Below the pieces are notes generated by a model. That model was not told where the DNA came from and did no database searches. It saw only the letters and a program-made list of their open reading frames with translations. Shown in pieces: positions 22,872 to 35,654 of a DNA stretch of 64,000 nucleotides. The translations under genes and the position numbers were made by a program. This DNA comes from Engraulis encrasicolus. Its lineage: Eukaryota > Chordata > Actinopteri > Clupeiformes > Engraulidae. Positions within the stretch are counted from its first letter, which is position 1; each line of letters starts with the position of its first letter. The DNA is taken from the NCBI RefSeq assembly GCF_034702125.1, contig NC_085861.1, positions 46,954,222-47,018,221 on the forward strand. The letters run 5' to 3'.

Positions 22872-23516
22872 GCATACCTAGTAGTTAGGTTATTAATCTA
22901 CTATGACATCTAGTTTTCACTCGTTCAAATCACTGTAACTGTGGCAACAGGAGCCATTACATAGCAAGGATTGGACATACACTTCTCAATGATGGTGGGG
23001 TGATGAGATGTAATTTTTTCATATACCACTCATTAGTTTTAATGGTAAAAACCCTACAATAAATGCAGAACATTATGAAGAGTAATAGTTTTGAAGCGAA
23101 ACTAAACCATTCCTTTGTGATCATTAAGTTAATGTTTGAGAATATTAGCTCCAAGAAGTGCAGTGCATAATGGGTACGCAATCTACAGACAACAATATTT
23201 TGGTATTATTTATTAATGAGATATGCCTTGCTTTTGTATTGAGTAAGTGTTAATTTAGGTTCTTAAGTATGACCTAATAGCTACTTAAATATTAACTGTA
23301 CCCTTACTTATATATTAGTTAAATAATTATATGAACTTGTGACACATGGTAATAGTTATCTAATAGTTAAGTAACTGCTTACTAATGTTTAACATATGCA
23401 TTAATAACAATTAATATGTGTCTAATGTGGCATTAAGTAATGATTATTAACCCTTACTAAAGTATTAGGTTATAGCTAATTTGCTGTTAATTATGGCCCC
23501 TTATTTGGAAGTGTTA
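22872..23516. other. AT-rich spacer
   Basis: AT-rich DNA containing many TTAAGTA and TAATAGTTA-type words (23210-23500). A 74-codon minus frame at 22957-23181 has no recognised domain. Nothing else supported. Confidence 0.5.
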
Positions 23517-23890
23517 CCGTGCATTGCAGGCATTAAATGATCTCAGCTTCCTCAGAAAGCAGAGCCTACTCTGCCCTTTCTTCTAGACTGCATGTGAATT
23601 TACTGACCAGTCTAATTTACTATTCAGATGAACCCCCAGGTATTTGTAGGTGCAGACTGTTTCCACTGTCTTCCCCCTCAAAATACACAGGCACAAGGGG
23701 TGGGGTGGACCCACGGAAATCAACCACCATTTCCTTGGTTTTGGTGGTGTTCAACTACAACTGGTTGGTCCCGCACTATCTAACAAAGTTCTGCACCAGG
23801 CCCCTGTACTCCCCCTCCTGCCCATCTGTAATACATCCCACAATGGCAGTGTCATCAGAGAAGAGCAGTTTGCATGCACGAGGCAGGTGA
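23517..23890 (-). pseudogene. LINE reverse-transcriptase fragment (L2/Rex type)
   Basis: The minus strand encodes, in order but across a frameshift and several stops, FSDDTAIVG (the catalytic F/YxDD block, ~23860), KTKEMVVDFR (~23735), YKYLGVHL (~23640) and KKGQSRL-x-FLRKLRSFN (~23560). This succession is diagnostic of the end of the RT domain and the following connector in fish non-LTR elements. The fragment is truncated at both ends and cannot encode an active enzyme. Confidence 0.85.
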
Positions 23891-24395
23891 TCTATTCACA
23901 CAAGAAGAGTAGCATCATGGCTGAAGCCTCTGCTTCCAAGTGGAAGACCATGAAGAGAGTCTTTTATCTGTCTCCCTTCAGATGCAAACAGCTTACGCCA
24001 ACACTGCCTTCTTGACAACCTCTTGGCGTACCTAGTGCGCCACTCCACACTAGCAGGCAAGGATGCTGGAGACACCTTTTGGACATTAGTCCAACCAATT
24101 GTATGGTGTGGCGTCCTGTGTCTGCCAATCTTCTACTGATGGATTTGCCATCCTCCAGATCATGCCCATGCCAATTAGAGAAACATAGGGTTCTTCAATC
24201 ACAATATGTTGGAGGGAGATCTTCTGCATGAGCTTACTCTTCTGCGTCTTCCTCTACATTCCTCAACAACACAGTCTTCTAGCAGCTCTGAGAGCTTCAC
24301 ACGTTTGACTGTCTTCAACCAGGTTGATGGCTGCTTTGAGAGAACTTCTTTCCATTTCAGCAGCTCTTGCCTTGAGTTCAAGTTTTCCACTATAT
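23891..24395. other. Unassigned; possible tail of the LINE-containing repeat
   Basis: No recognised gene. A 102-codon minus frame crosses 24199-24507; it is Lys/Arg-rich (KRVKLSELLEDCVVEECRGR) but runs into the adjacent hAT element, so it is unlikely to be a real protein as it stands. Confidence 0.4.
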
Positions 24396-24726
24396 CAGTG
24401 GCTTTAAACCGGTGGGTCGAGACCCTTTTTTTTGGGGGGGGGGGGGGGGGGATGATGTAAGGACTCTCAAAGTAAACTACCATCACTGCATCTAAAGATA
24501 TCAACAAACAATGCTAAAACATTGGCCAACTTGTCAAATAATATTTAAAAATCCAAACATTGTGAAAATTGCCTATAAGCCCACTACACCTCATAATGTG
24601 AGGTATTGTGTGCTTGTATATCAAGCTATTTTCTCAAATTCTATGTATGAGGAATGGAGCTACACAAATTGGGGGGTCCCCAGTCCAGTTTTGGGGGGTC
24701 ACAGCCAAAAAAGTTGAAAACAACTG
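24396..24726. mobile_element. hAT-type MITE (CAGTGGCTTTAAACC ... GTTGAAAACAACTG)
   Basis: Left end CAGTGGCTTTAAACCGGTGG with GGGTCGAGACCC and right end GGTCACAGCC...AAAGTTGAAAACAACTG fit a common fish hAT family. Flanks CACTATAT and TTCTAGAT match imperfectly. A G-homopolymer of about 17 bases lies at 24435-24451. Confidence 0.65.
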
Positions 24727-26156
24727 TTCTAGATGGCAGCCAGGATTTGGAATCCTCATGGTTGACTTGTATGAAAAAGTGTCTTCATGCATGATTCTAT
24801 GTCATTCAGATCAAAAGTTATTTCTTAGAGATGGCGCCGGACGTCATTTTTAATTTGCCTCTCTAGCAAAAAATGCAGGGATTTCTGTGAGGGACATGGG
24901 GGCTAAATCTTTTCTAAAGGGTCAAATCAATCATCAAAACATCCTTGCCAGAGGATGGTCACGGAACCTCACATTATGACCCGACTTGTCAGCAGTTTAT
25001 TTCTCATCAACCACAAACCTTGATCTTTTTTACCTTTCAGATGACTTCTGCATAGCCTACTTGTGATTCTACTGTCCATACTGGAACTCAGTATAAGCAG
25101 ACCTCTCGTTTGAGCCTAACATTAAGGCTCTGTGACGATTTTGAAAAAAATGACATTTGAAGAGCCAAAAGTAGAGTAGAGTAGGGAAACTTTATTGATC
25201 CAGAGAAATTAGAACACAGGGGAGAAGGCTCAGTCTCATTGGTTCCCATTGTAGCCAGTTAGCTTTGCATGCATTCTGCAGTAACGAGCGTAGGCCAGTC
25301 CTTCATGTGGGAAAATGTATGGAATGGAAAGGGGAACCCATGCTAAATACATTGCTACTGCCATTTCCAGTCACAAATATTATCAACAAAACATTCCTGG
25401 TAAGCACTATGACTGTTGTTTAACAATAGGCTGTATTGACAAATCGTTCAGGTGTGTAGTTTTACAGCTGGTTAGAAGATTTCAACCTGTACTCGCTAGC
25501 ATCGTGCTAATGTTTATGGGTTTGGCCCCATAAAAATTGAGCTTTGTGACCCAGTATATAATAATCTAGTGGCGCAAAATAATCGAAACGCTACTCAAAT
25601 GGGGTCTTATTATTTCTAGCTTCGAACTTAATATTAATATTTCAGGACAAAAAATTATAAAAAATCACACAAATTATAATGGTAAAAAACTCCATTGACA
25701 CCCATTCATTTTGCACTGTCCCGTGGTTAGGGTTAGCCAATTGTGGCTAATAGGAAGTTCCGTGAGTGAACAGCCCCTGATTGATCCCCAGTGGGCAGCC
25801 ATCTTGAATTTGAAGGTCAAAAATAGGTCAAATCAATCAATCTACATCATTTGTGAATTTCTTGACCCAAATAGTCTCACAAACCATGTATTATGCAGCA
25901 CTGTGGGCAAAACCATTAAAAAGCAAATTTCCAGCTTGGCTGGCAGCAGCCATTTTGGATATAGGGCTCAACAAAAATTCCCCCCCTTTTTTTGAGGGGC
26001 ACCCCGGCTCATTTTTAAAATTTAAGCTTCATAGATGACACATCCAGTGAGAAACGAACCTTTCCTCTCCACGGTCACGGAACTTCTATAAATGACCCAA
26101 CTATAATATACATACAGGTACATCAACTGTTTCTATCTTCTTCCCCTCTTTTGTAG
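24727..26156. other. Non-coding DNA upstream of the NLR-type first exon
   Basis: No gene recognised. The phrase GGTCACGGAAC occurs at 24959 and 26082, suggesting an old direct repeat. The 5' end of the downstream gene, including any untranslated exon and promoter, may be here, but I see no clear TATA box or CpG island. Confidence 0.4.
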
Positions 26157-26980
26157 ATGCGTGAAACAGCATTCATTTTGACCTAATCTCTTAGATGACT
26201 GCAAGTATTGAGGTGGCTGATCTAAAAAGGAAGTTGATTAAAAATGAGTCTTTCAGGACAGCTTGAGGATGATAGTTATTCCTCAGAAGGGAGGCTTACA
26301 ATGGACTGTGAGGACACTGCCAGTCATAATAAGGAAGAGGATGAAGGAGGTGGTAGCACATCAGAGATCCATGCTTCAGCAGAGTTTGAGGTTGAATTTG
26401 AGGCTGAAGGAAGTACTTCAGAAGGTAGGCTTTTAGGGCAGTATGAGGTAGATGGTAATAATGCTAAGGTCAGACTTTCAAAGGAGTCTACTGATGGACA
26501 TAACACCTCCAACATGTGCCTTTTGGGCGAATTTGAGGAGCGAGGTGATACTTCACAAATGTGTATCTCGGTCGAGCTAAGAAAGGGCAGTAGCGTTGGC
26601 ACTCCCAAAATGGTCCTGTCAGGGGAATGGGAGGGGGGAGCCAGAGTACTGAAAATGAGTGTGTTTGGAAGTTTACAAGATAAGAGTTCTTCTACCAACA
26701 TGAAAGTTTACGGTAGGTTCAGAAAACCAGATTCTGGACATGTATGCGAAAGTAATAGCACAGAGGGAGATAACAGTAACTCCACTGAAATAAAGACCTT
26801 CAGGAGGGAAAAGTATGCAGAACCAAATGTCTCTAGGAGGACTGAAAAGGAGAAATATGCTTCTAAAGAGAACCTCAGTGAGGAAAAAGAGAAAGCTTCA
26901 CCAACTTCTCAAATGAATGCTTTTGAAGACTCTCAACCAACCGTTCCTGGCATAAATGCATCTCAGGATTCACATTCCAG
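26157..26980 (+). CDS. First coding exon of a teleost NLRC3-like NLR (repeat-bearing N-terminus)
   Basis: A pyrimidine tract and TTTTGTAG acceptor precede 26157. The ATG at 26244 opens with MSLSGQLEDD, very close to the MSLSGE-type start of fish NLRC3-like proteins. About 245 codons follow, ending at a donor AG|GTAATAAG at 26980/26981 in phase 2. The domain is acidic and Ser-rich. It contains seven or more degenerate ~15-residue repeats (for example TSNMCLLGEFEERGD, TSQMCISVELRKG, TPKMVLSGEWEGGAR), all relatives of the start motif itself. The rest (residues ~165-245) is charged and probably disordered. A 9-codon upstream frame starts at the first ATG of the exon. The phase fits the exon at 61097-61155, so the two may be spliced across 34 kb; alternatively this is an orphan exon of a paralogue. 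Confidence 0.7.
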
Positions 26981-26999
26981 GTAATAAGTCCTATTTTGC

Positions 27000-29518
27000 T
27001 GAGCAGAGTCTTGTTTTTTAATTAGATCAAACTTTACCCCCCTAATTTTTTAACATAGGCCAGAGATTGACTTAAATGCATGTAGGTTCACATGGTGGTT
27101 TTGACAAGGTAGCCTAACATGTTTAAGTTTGGGATTAAACTAATTGAACAAATTCAGATTCTGCTGGTCTTTATGTGACAGGGTGTAGCGTTTTATTGTT
27201 TCAATCCATGTTCATGTTCACACAATAACCTACACGTGTAAAAGAACACATACAGTACGTTAACACACACACACACACACACACCCTTCCAGTGGAGGAT
27301 ACGCTGATTTTAAGTGAAGGCGTTCCTAAAACCGGAACCTGGAGTCACAGGTGTAAGATAAAAAAAAGAGCGAAATGGCTTCAGTCGTTTTTACTTGGAG
27401 CACAGAGAGAATGCGTGAGGTATAGCTGGGGGCTCGTGGCTTAAGGCTACAACGGTATTTGCACAGAACCTAGAAGCAATGGGCATAGATGCCCTAGCCG
27501 TGGCTGAAGCCTGCGAAGGAAGTGGCACAGAAGCTAGAAGTAACCGGTCCGTGACTGTCACTTTGTTGCTCCGACCACAAGCAATTTGATTTTTAAACAG
27601 TTGTTGCCGAGTGTATTTTTTCTCTCATGTTGACTTAGTTTCTTCATTTTGTTTTGTGTTTGAACCAAGGTTCTGGGTAGTAGTAGTGTATAAAGCCGCC
27701 TTTCAATTGTGTTAATTTGTGTGTCTTCACAAGGTATCGACAGGTGAACAAAGCACAAGTTTGGTTTGCTGTGGGTTATTGCGCACTTCAAACCGTAGTT
27801 GTAGTTAATTTGTGGTTTCATGTATGATTGCAATGTCTTCACTATAGACTAGAGCTGGGTAGCTAAAACTATCCTATGCAACTTTGGAATGTAAACAAGG
27901 CCATCTAACTCCATAGCGGCCTCTAGTGGTTCTCCTGAAATTTTGCATGGAACTTAATTAGACATTGGCTACGTTTGCATGTTTTTAAATCCAAATGATT
28001 AATTCTGAATTAAATAGATCAGAATTAAAGCTATTTTGCAACGTATATACATGGCACTTTCACTTAAATCTGAATAAACGTGTGGGAAAAAGAAAGCATC
28101 ACGATTGGGCAGAGGAAACACGTGCTGAGCGAGCCAAATAAGCCGTAGGGGCGTGGTCGCCAACCTCCAGTACCACTGGGATGCTGATCATCTTCAGCCC
28201 CAAACATATTTACCTCAGCCTAGTTCAAACCTTTGCAAATGGCCCTATAGGGTTTGAAAGTCCCGTCACTTAGTTTTGTTAGCACAAGTTTGAAATACAC
28301 AGGACAGAGACGGGATCCCAAATATAATTCTCTTCTATGGTTGTACGTGCAAGACACAAATATTAAAATAATGTGAAAGGTTGCAAAAGCCAGATTGGGC
28401 ACAGTACACTGTAGTGGGGAAGGGGCCCCCGGGGGAGAGAGAGAGAGAGAGTCATGGAGCCTGGGGCACCACTGAGATCACTAAACTTATACGGATCTGT
28501 AGTACTACTTATCAGACAGAAAATTCTAATGTCTTGGAATTTGCCTCAGTATTGATCCATCATAAGAAATGTAAAAAAAATAAATCCAAATTTTGTTAAG
28601 GTCTTTGAGATATGAACTGCAACATATATGCTGCATCAAGCTTTAAAGGTATGACCAAGCCAATTTCATAGCCATTGAAAAATGACTATGCATTTAAAAC
28701 TTAGAAAAAGTTCTCAAACAATTTAATTTGAGCATTATCTTAAAATAGCCTATTTAGTAAGATCCTGCCATTTTTAAGGCTGTCCTTGTTTTAGTGGGAC
28801 CATATTTTACATTTCTATGTAAAAACATAATTGATTGAATGCTTAACAACCTATTTATGTGTGTAATATAGATCATTATTCATTTTTTATGTGGAATTTG
28901 AATATATGGGTCCGTTACTACAATTGGACCATTTCTCCATTCACTTCAATGCAATTTTTATTAAATCATAATTTCACCATTTTGCATTAGATTTTCAAAA
29001 ATGCACGTAAAACCTGTTTCGTAGGGTTATATCATTCTCTTGAAGTAAAAAAAATTGTGTGTTTTGTTAAATGATCGTCGTGGTATGCTTTGTAATGGCG
29101 AATATAAGCTAACACCGGATGCAGCTTATTTGTTGCATTAGTTTTAACACGATCTCTCTGCAACACGGTGTAAAAATATCAACCCATTCTTGATTAATTG
29201 CACAAAGTAAGTGTTCAAATTAAAGTATATACAATGATATTTGGGAATTTTTACACAAACCCTTTGCAATTTGATGATATTTCTGCTCCAGTCACGGAAG
29301 AAGCTCCTATCCCTGTGCCGCCATCTTTAACCGAGCTGTGATGAACTTGTTGTTGCTCTCTTGTGGCGATTTCCGAGGAGAGGGCTTTGAAGTTAATGCA
29401 TCAAATATGCTGTAGTCGGCGCTATAGGATTAAACAAAAACACAGATAATTCAGACATTAAAGGAACTGAAAAGAATTATGAACAACAAAAATAAGCACT
29501 GCACACATACAGCCCTTA
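27000..29518. other. Unassigned intronic/intergenic DNA
   Basis: No gene recognised. It holds a (CA)n tract (27263-27284) and a short (GA)n tract (28435-28451). Short frames at 27558-27842 and 28220-28402 have no domains. Confidence 0.5.
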
Positions 29519-31447
29519 TAGTGGGGGTCGTATTAGGCTCAGTCATTTCAAATTTGTGTTAAAGTTTGTTTTTCACTTCCAAGTTGAAGTTTATGGTCTA
29601 TAGAACAATTTGAGTTCGAGTGTCAAACACACATATAACAAAATGGCCTGCGGGGGGCGCTCTAAAATATATAAGCTGCTATAACTTTTGATAAGTTAAA
29701 TCAAATTTAACATAAGATGTGTGTATGGATTCAACATGAAGAGGAGAAACCGGTGAGCTAAGTATTTGGTTACCAGACTAAAGACTCACTATGTAATATA
29801 TACACTTTTAGCCAATGGACAGCTAAATCTGGGCTTTTTTAAGATAAAGGGTGGAAATGCCCTCAAAGTTGCAATGAAACATAATTTATTGCTACAAGTT
29901 ATTGTAAATAAAGCCTGGGTTATCACTTAACTTGATTTGTTCAGAATATCCCTGAAGCACACTTAGGATACCTATACACAAATATGACTGCATAAAGCCT
30001 ATATGATATTTAGTTCCCAACTTGCAAATTTGAGTTTATGAATTTAGGATCATGAGTACCTGCTTTTTTCAATCAAGCCATCATTTTATTCAAAACTTTA
30101 TATCTGGAAGAAAGTAAATCAATAATACTACTAATAATAATAATAACAATAGTAATAATACTAATAATGATGGTGATAATAATGATAAATACTATGGGGA
30201 ACATAATTTTTTCCTGCATTCAAAAAACAAACAAAAGACCATTGGGCTAACATTTATTCCAATACTCCACTCTGCAATAATTATGACAGAGAACAGATAC
30301 AAAAACATCAGTGGTCAGTCTTAGAAATTGCATGTGCACTTGCACAGACGTGTGCACTTTAACTCTGCCTTCATGCACTTGCACCGAGATCTGGCAGGTC
30401 TATTTGTACAAGTACTAGTACAGCTGCACTTCACCTCTAGTTGGAATACATCTTTGGCAACTGCATCTTTGGTAGTGTAGTCCAAATCTGGGAACTGTTA
30501 ATTTGTTACCAGATTGGCAGGCATTTCTGGCAAATGCAGATAATAAGAACGGTTTTCATTCCTGTCAACTACGCTGGTAACAAATGGACAGTTCCCAGAT
30601 GACAGAGATGTCCTCATAACAGCAGATGATTGTGTCTACCATGTATGAAATAGTCCTATAGTATTATTTAGTATGCTTGCCAAAGGCTTGCCCCCAGCAA
30701 GCATACTAATTGTTCTCCAACAGTTTATTTAGTATGCTTGCGGGAAAGCATACTAATTGTTCATCAACAGTTTATTATTATTATACATTTTTCCATTCAC
30801 CTCGGCCTATGGGAATCGCCATTCATTAGTACGGCGGCTTTGAATCGTTGCAGCGTTCGAGATAGAGACACGGTTCGAGTGCCAAAACGAACGGCTCGAA
30901 AAGGGCTCAGGGTGGTGTATTTTTCGCTGGCCTACCCCCTTTCATTCGTTCACCAGACTTGTTTTTCCTCAGTTTTCTCTCTATTTTGCCCCTCATTGAA
31001 ATGAATGGTAGAATGGTCAAGATGATGATGTCACAAACTGTGGCAGTTAGAGTGAGAGGTGACCTGTCCTGGGGTTTTTAACTAGGTATCAACTAGGTAA
31101 AGGCATTGTCAGAGAGGTCTTGGCTCTGAATACAAACTGTGTGAAGATCATAAGCCAACTCTTAAAAATGTTTCAGAGAGAGCAGTTTTAAAATCCCTAT
31201 GATGTGACCCCATTCACTTACAAAAAAAAATGTGTGAACAGCTCAGCGCATAGGCCTGAATATGTCAATTTTTTGACTGCACCATTTGGCCTAGAAAAGT
31301 GATCTTAGCTTTGACATGACTAGCAGGGTTGTGCCATTTGTGTGTCAATATCATCTGACAACTTGCAAAACGTTTGGAGATATGACAGCGTAAATAGGCT
31401 GCACATATTACTCAGCTATTGACTGCCAAACTGCCACCTTTAGAATC

Positions 31448-31450
<3 letters not shown>

Positions 31451-31527
<77 letters not shown>
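31451..31527 (+). repeat. (AC)n microsatellite
   Basis: Uninterrupted AC repeat of about 38 units inside fold-back copy A. The homologous spot in copy B has no long tract. Confidence 0.98.
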
Positions 31528-31529
<2 letters not shown>

Positions 31530-31608
31530 CAGCCTTGTAGAAATTTAGACGTCTGCTGTCACCTGGGCAACTGTGGCCTAATATGCTGCTGTGGCCACTC
31601 TATACAGT

Positions 31609-31720
31609 AAGTGGCAGTGGCCTACTGGGTAGGGTGTTGGTCTGTCAGAGGGTTGCAGGTTCGAATCCCACCCTTACCTCTCCCTACCCACCTATTGCTG
31701 AAAGGCACCTGAAGCATCTG
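31609..31720 (+). mobile_element. tRNA-derived SINE in fold-back copy A
   Basis: Contains a box-A-like GTGGCCTACTGGGTAGGG and a box-B GGTTCGAATCCC at normal spacing, followed by a non-tRNA tail with CTGAAAGGCACCTGAAGC. The same SINE is at the corresponding place in copy B (52345-52468, minus), so it was inserted before the two fold-back copies diverged. Confidence 0.85.
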
Positions 31721-31774
31721 CAGACACATACACACACACACACCTCTCTCTCTCGCACAGACAGACACATGAAC

Positions 31775-31775
31775 A

Positions 31776-31851
<76 letters not shown>

Positions 31852-31854
31852 CAC
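31775..31854 (+). repeat. (GCAC)n then (AC)n microsatellite
   Basis: About 16 GCAC units followed by eight AC units. The matching site in copy B is a long GT tract (52245-52327). Confidence 0.97.
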
Positions 31855-32972
31855 AGACCTCTATCTCTTTCCCTCGTGTTTCTGTGTGTGTATACAACAG
31901 CTCTGTGTGTGTGCATAAGCCGCAAGCATACTATAGCATTGTCTCTCTGGAAATGCAGTCTTCTTCTTATTCTTCTTTTTCTTCTTATTATTATCATTGA
32001 TTTATTTTCTTCCAGATATAACGTTTTTTTGTAATTTTATGTGTGAATAGAATATGGCTTGATTGAAAAAAGTTGATACTCATGATCTTAAATTCATAAA
32101 CTCAAAGTTGCAAGTTGGGTCCTAAATATCACATAGGCTTTATGCAGCCATATTTGCGTATAGGTATCCTAGGTATCTTTGTGCTTCAGGGATATTCTGA
32201 ACAAATCAAGTTGAATGATATCCCAGGCTTTATTTACAATAACTTGTAACAATAAATGATGTTTCATTGCAACTTGGAGGGCATTTTCACCCTTTATCTA
32301 AACCCCCCCCCCTGAATTTTGCTGTCCATGGGCTAAAAGTGTGTTTATTACATCTTCTCTTCATGCTGAATCTATGCATACATCATATGTCAAATTTGGT
32401 TAAACTAATAAAAGGTTATAATAAGCAGTTTATATATTTTAGAGCGCCCCCCGCAGGTCATTTTGTTATCTGTGTGTTTGACACTCGAACCCAAATTGTT
32501 CTATAGACCCTAAACTTCAACTTGGAAGTGAAAACCAAACTTTAACACCAATTTGAAATGACTGAGAAAAATTGCACATGCCTACGACCCCACTATTAGC
32601 GAAAGGAGCTAGCTATACTGGCCCACAAATAGTTCAAGCAAGCAGCATGCAGGCATGCGAGAGCAGAGCAAGCAAAATGGGAGCATGTAGTATTGACCCC
32701 TTTAGAGTTTGTAAACAGATATGACGTAATTCGGCTGCGGGTGGACCGTTGCCTCAGAATCGACCATGCACTGTTCACTTGTACAGAGACTCGACAGGTG
32801 TTTTTTTCTGACATAAGATAACGGATGGTCATGCTAACTTCAGATATGCAGTGGGCACCAGTGCCACCATGGTTCGAGTTAAGGGGGGACTCGGGGGATC
32901 CGAGACCCCCTGAAGTAGACACGAGAAACCCCGAAAATATGATTTGGGAAAGGGGGGGTCTCTAAACTATTG

Positions 32973-34693
32973 CAGGGTTCATACACTTTTTCACCTATTT
33001 TTTTCCATGACTTTTCCAAAACCTTTTACTAAATTTCCAGGACCAAAAAAACTGGGGGCATATTATATATTACATAGGCTATATTGTAAATATGTAAATA
33101 TATTGATACTATAGGCTATGTTTCACTACATATGCTGCCATTATACTAAATGTTGTAGGCTATTACCAGTATATTAATTATATTATTCACTAACATTGTA
33201 TTTTATATTATTCACTTCTGGTGTAGGCCTTGAGTAAGAAATGAAAATGAATAGGCCAATAGGAAATTAGGTCGTGAAATCATCATGAAGACAAATTTGT
33301 ATTTATATCAACATGTCATGCCCATGGAGGTAGATGCTCATCCTGCCCAAGTAATTTAGAAAACATTGAGTCTACCTCTACACCTGCCTAAGCACAACAG
33401 TCCAAAGCGCCTGTAAGAATGTTTGTTGTCATGTTGTGGTCGTTGATGGAGCCAAAAAAAGGTGGAACGAGTGCACTGCTCATGGCATAGTGTGCAGTGT
33501 TGCCAGATTGGGCTGTTTCCCGCCCAATTGGGCTGCTTAGGATGGCCGTGCGCAGGTAAAAATGGCATTTTGCAGAAAAACCTGCCCAGTTTTTGCCATA
33601 GGAATCAATAGAATTTGGCAGGACTTTGAGCATCTAGGCGGGTTTTGAGCATTTTTTGGGCTGGAAATCCTCAGCCTCATCTGGCAACCCTGCTAGTGTG
33701 ACGCCCACTCAACGAGATGCGACAGTGAGCCTCATTTTGTGTGGCAACGAGCTGACTGATTTGAAACAAAGCCACATTACTTTTCGATCTCTTTTGGCGC
33801 TGCCGCTTATATTTCAAAACACTCGCCTCATGCCAACATTGGCAATTGTTTGGCTCGCGGTCATCCACACATACTGAACGGATTTCATTAACCTTTCAGC
33901 GCAGCGGACAAATCTTTGCTTCTCAATATCAATATGTCGGGGCTTACCGAAAACATAAAAGGTTCACTTGGAGCTCTATCTGGCAAATTAGCGCACCAAA
34001 CATGTCTTAGAGTTGTATTCCTTTTGGCATTAGCTAAATTTTGGTGGAACTGCTAAATATACCGCTAAATTTCGCTTTTAATTGCTAACCTGTTAGTAGC
34101 TGGAGGCAACACTGTATCTTGCCCTTCAGGTGGCTGACAAGTGGCGCTTCACACATATCGGACGCATCAAAATGTTCGTCCTCCTCCTATTAGCCATTGT
34201 TGATAATCTTTAGAAAGCCATAGCCTGTTGTTGTAGTTACATTTCACGGTGAGCCGTAACATTGTTGTTAGAAGTTTAGAACTCAACTCAGCTGCTCTCA
34301 CCACGCCTCGCATATACTACATCTAGCTCGTGCGTAATGAGGAGTACGGTTGCCATTTGTGACTGATTTCCAGCACCAAAAATGCATGTACACCGCGTGG
34401 AGCCAGTATAGCCTGCCTTATTTGAAAAACACTCAATTTGGCAACAAAGGGTTATGCATGCGCAAACTGCGCAAGACAACATTTCCACGACAACTTGTGC
34501 TATATTTAGCCTACATTTTATTACGGCGCGGTATCAAAAGTTCATAAAGATAATTGATGAAACACTAGATAGATTTCCATGACTTCTCAAAACTTTTGAC
34601 CAAAAAACGTTTCCTATAACTTTTCCAGGCCTGGAAATTTGAATGTTGAAATTCTGTAACTTCTCCAGTTTTTCCATGACCGTACGAACCCTG
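32973..34693. mobile_element. 1721-bp element, CAGGGTTC/GAACCCTG ends, 6-bp target duplication
   Basis: The ends CAGGGTTCATACACTTTTTC and GTACGAACCCTG are inverted. A perfect 6-bp repeat CTATTG lies on both sides (32967-32972, 34694-34699). Near both ends are TTTTTCCATGAC and TTTCCAGG motifs in inverted arrangement. A 198-bp hAT MITE is nested at 33495-33692. No transposase frame was recognised. The 6-bp duplication is unusual for hAT (8 bp) and the superfamily is left open. Confidence 0.78.
33495..33692. mobile_element. 198-bp hAT MITE (CAGTGTTGCCAGATT ... ATCTGGCAACCCTG), copy 1
   Basis: Inverted ends CAGTGTTGCCAGATT and ATCTGGCAACCCTG. The 8-bp flanks ATAGTGTG and CTAGTGTG match at seven positions. 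The second copy is at 54734-54932. Confidence 0.9.
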
Positions 34694-34699
34694 CTATTG

Positions 34700-35654
34700 G
34701 CAAAATGATGTTTATTGACATATAAATCGTGTGCTAATGGGTATTTGCATACCCAACGTGTTGTGTTTAGGCTACATCAAACTACATAAAATTAAAACAA
34801 TATGACGACGAACAACAACTGTGAGTCACCTTGCATACAGTTGCTGCTTTGCAGCGGATGCACGTGACGTGCCCGTGAGTTCTAGTGCTATGCAATGTGA
34901 CCATAGGATTTTGGCAACAGCAAGCTGCATAACATTACTTGACACCTCAAAATCGAAATAGATATTAAAAACACAGCATAAAAAAACACAAGGCAGTCAA
35001 GTCATGCTTCACGTTCGCCACTTCATATGAAAAAGGATAATAAAGACAAAAATGATCCATGCGCTGTCACTGTCTGGAATATTTTGGAGGGTATGAAAAA
35101 GTCACCAAGGATGAGTTAACGCCGCAGCCTAAATGTAACTGGGTGGCCCTCAGGAAATAATTCCAGTAATAAGTCAATGCTAGCGGTACTTCTTTCCACA
35201 ACTAGAATCTAGCATCTCATATTCTGCTGCTGCTATTTGATGATGCCAAAATGAAGTCGCAACAATTTAAACGGCTCACCAGCAAAATTGCGCAGTGTCA
35301 CAGTGTGAGGAGTGACTTAATGAAGCATTGCAATGTTTGACTATTCTGTAGATTGTGCTATGAAACGCTTACAACTCCTTAGAGCTACTGTTTTTAATCA
35401 GAGAAGTTTAAACCGGGGCGCTTATGATCAATATTGGGTTTCTCCCTCCGTGCGTCAGCGGAGACTGCGGTCAGTCACACATTCGCGTGCATACACCCAC
35501 ACACAGCTTTTCTCTCTCCATCTCCTTCTTGCTCAGCTCCTTGTCTCAACTGATGATATGCATAAGGTAGTCAATATACTGTAAGTTTAGGTGTGCTGTG
35601 GAACGGTAACGTGAAGGCTTTCACGCTTGTCATGGTTTTGATCAGCTCCTTTCA
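34700..35654. other. Unassigned DNA
   Basis: No gene, RNA gene or repeat with defined ends could be recognised. Short frames only. Confidence 0.45.

Larger units (their letters stand above)
29519..32595 (+). mobile_element. Long fold-back DNA element, copy A (3-bp target duplication TTA)
   Basis: Ends TAGTGGGGGTCGTATTAGG and CCTACGACCCCACTA are inverted repeats that extend inward about 610 bp on each side (29519-30130 and 31990-32595), sharing for example GGGGGGCGCTCTAAAATATA. The flanks are TTA on both sides (29516-29518, 32596-32598). Copy B at 51473-54683 has the same ends, the same ~3.1-kb plan with the interior reversed, and a TCT duplication. The interior includes paired AGTATGCTTGC palindromes (30670-30760), a SINE and microsatellites. 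No transposase is visible, so it must be mobilised in trans. The 3-bp duplication limits the candidate superfamilies, but the ends are the reverse of the CACTA...TAGTG order, so I leave it unclassified. Confidence 0.85.

Noticed and set aside
31609..31720. Functional tRNA gene
   Set aside because: It is part of a SINE repeated at 52345-52468; no intact acceptor stem.
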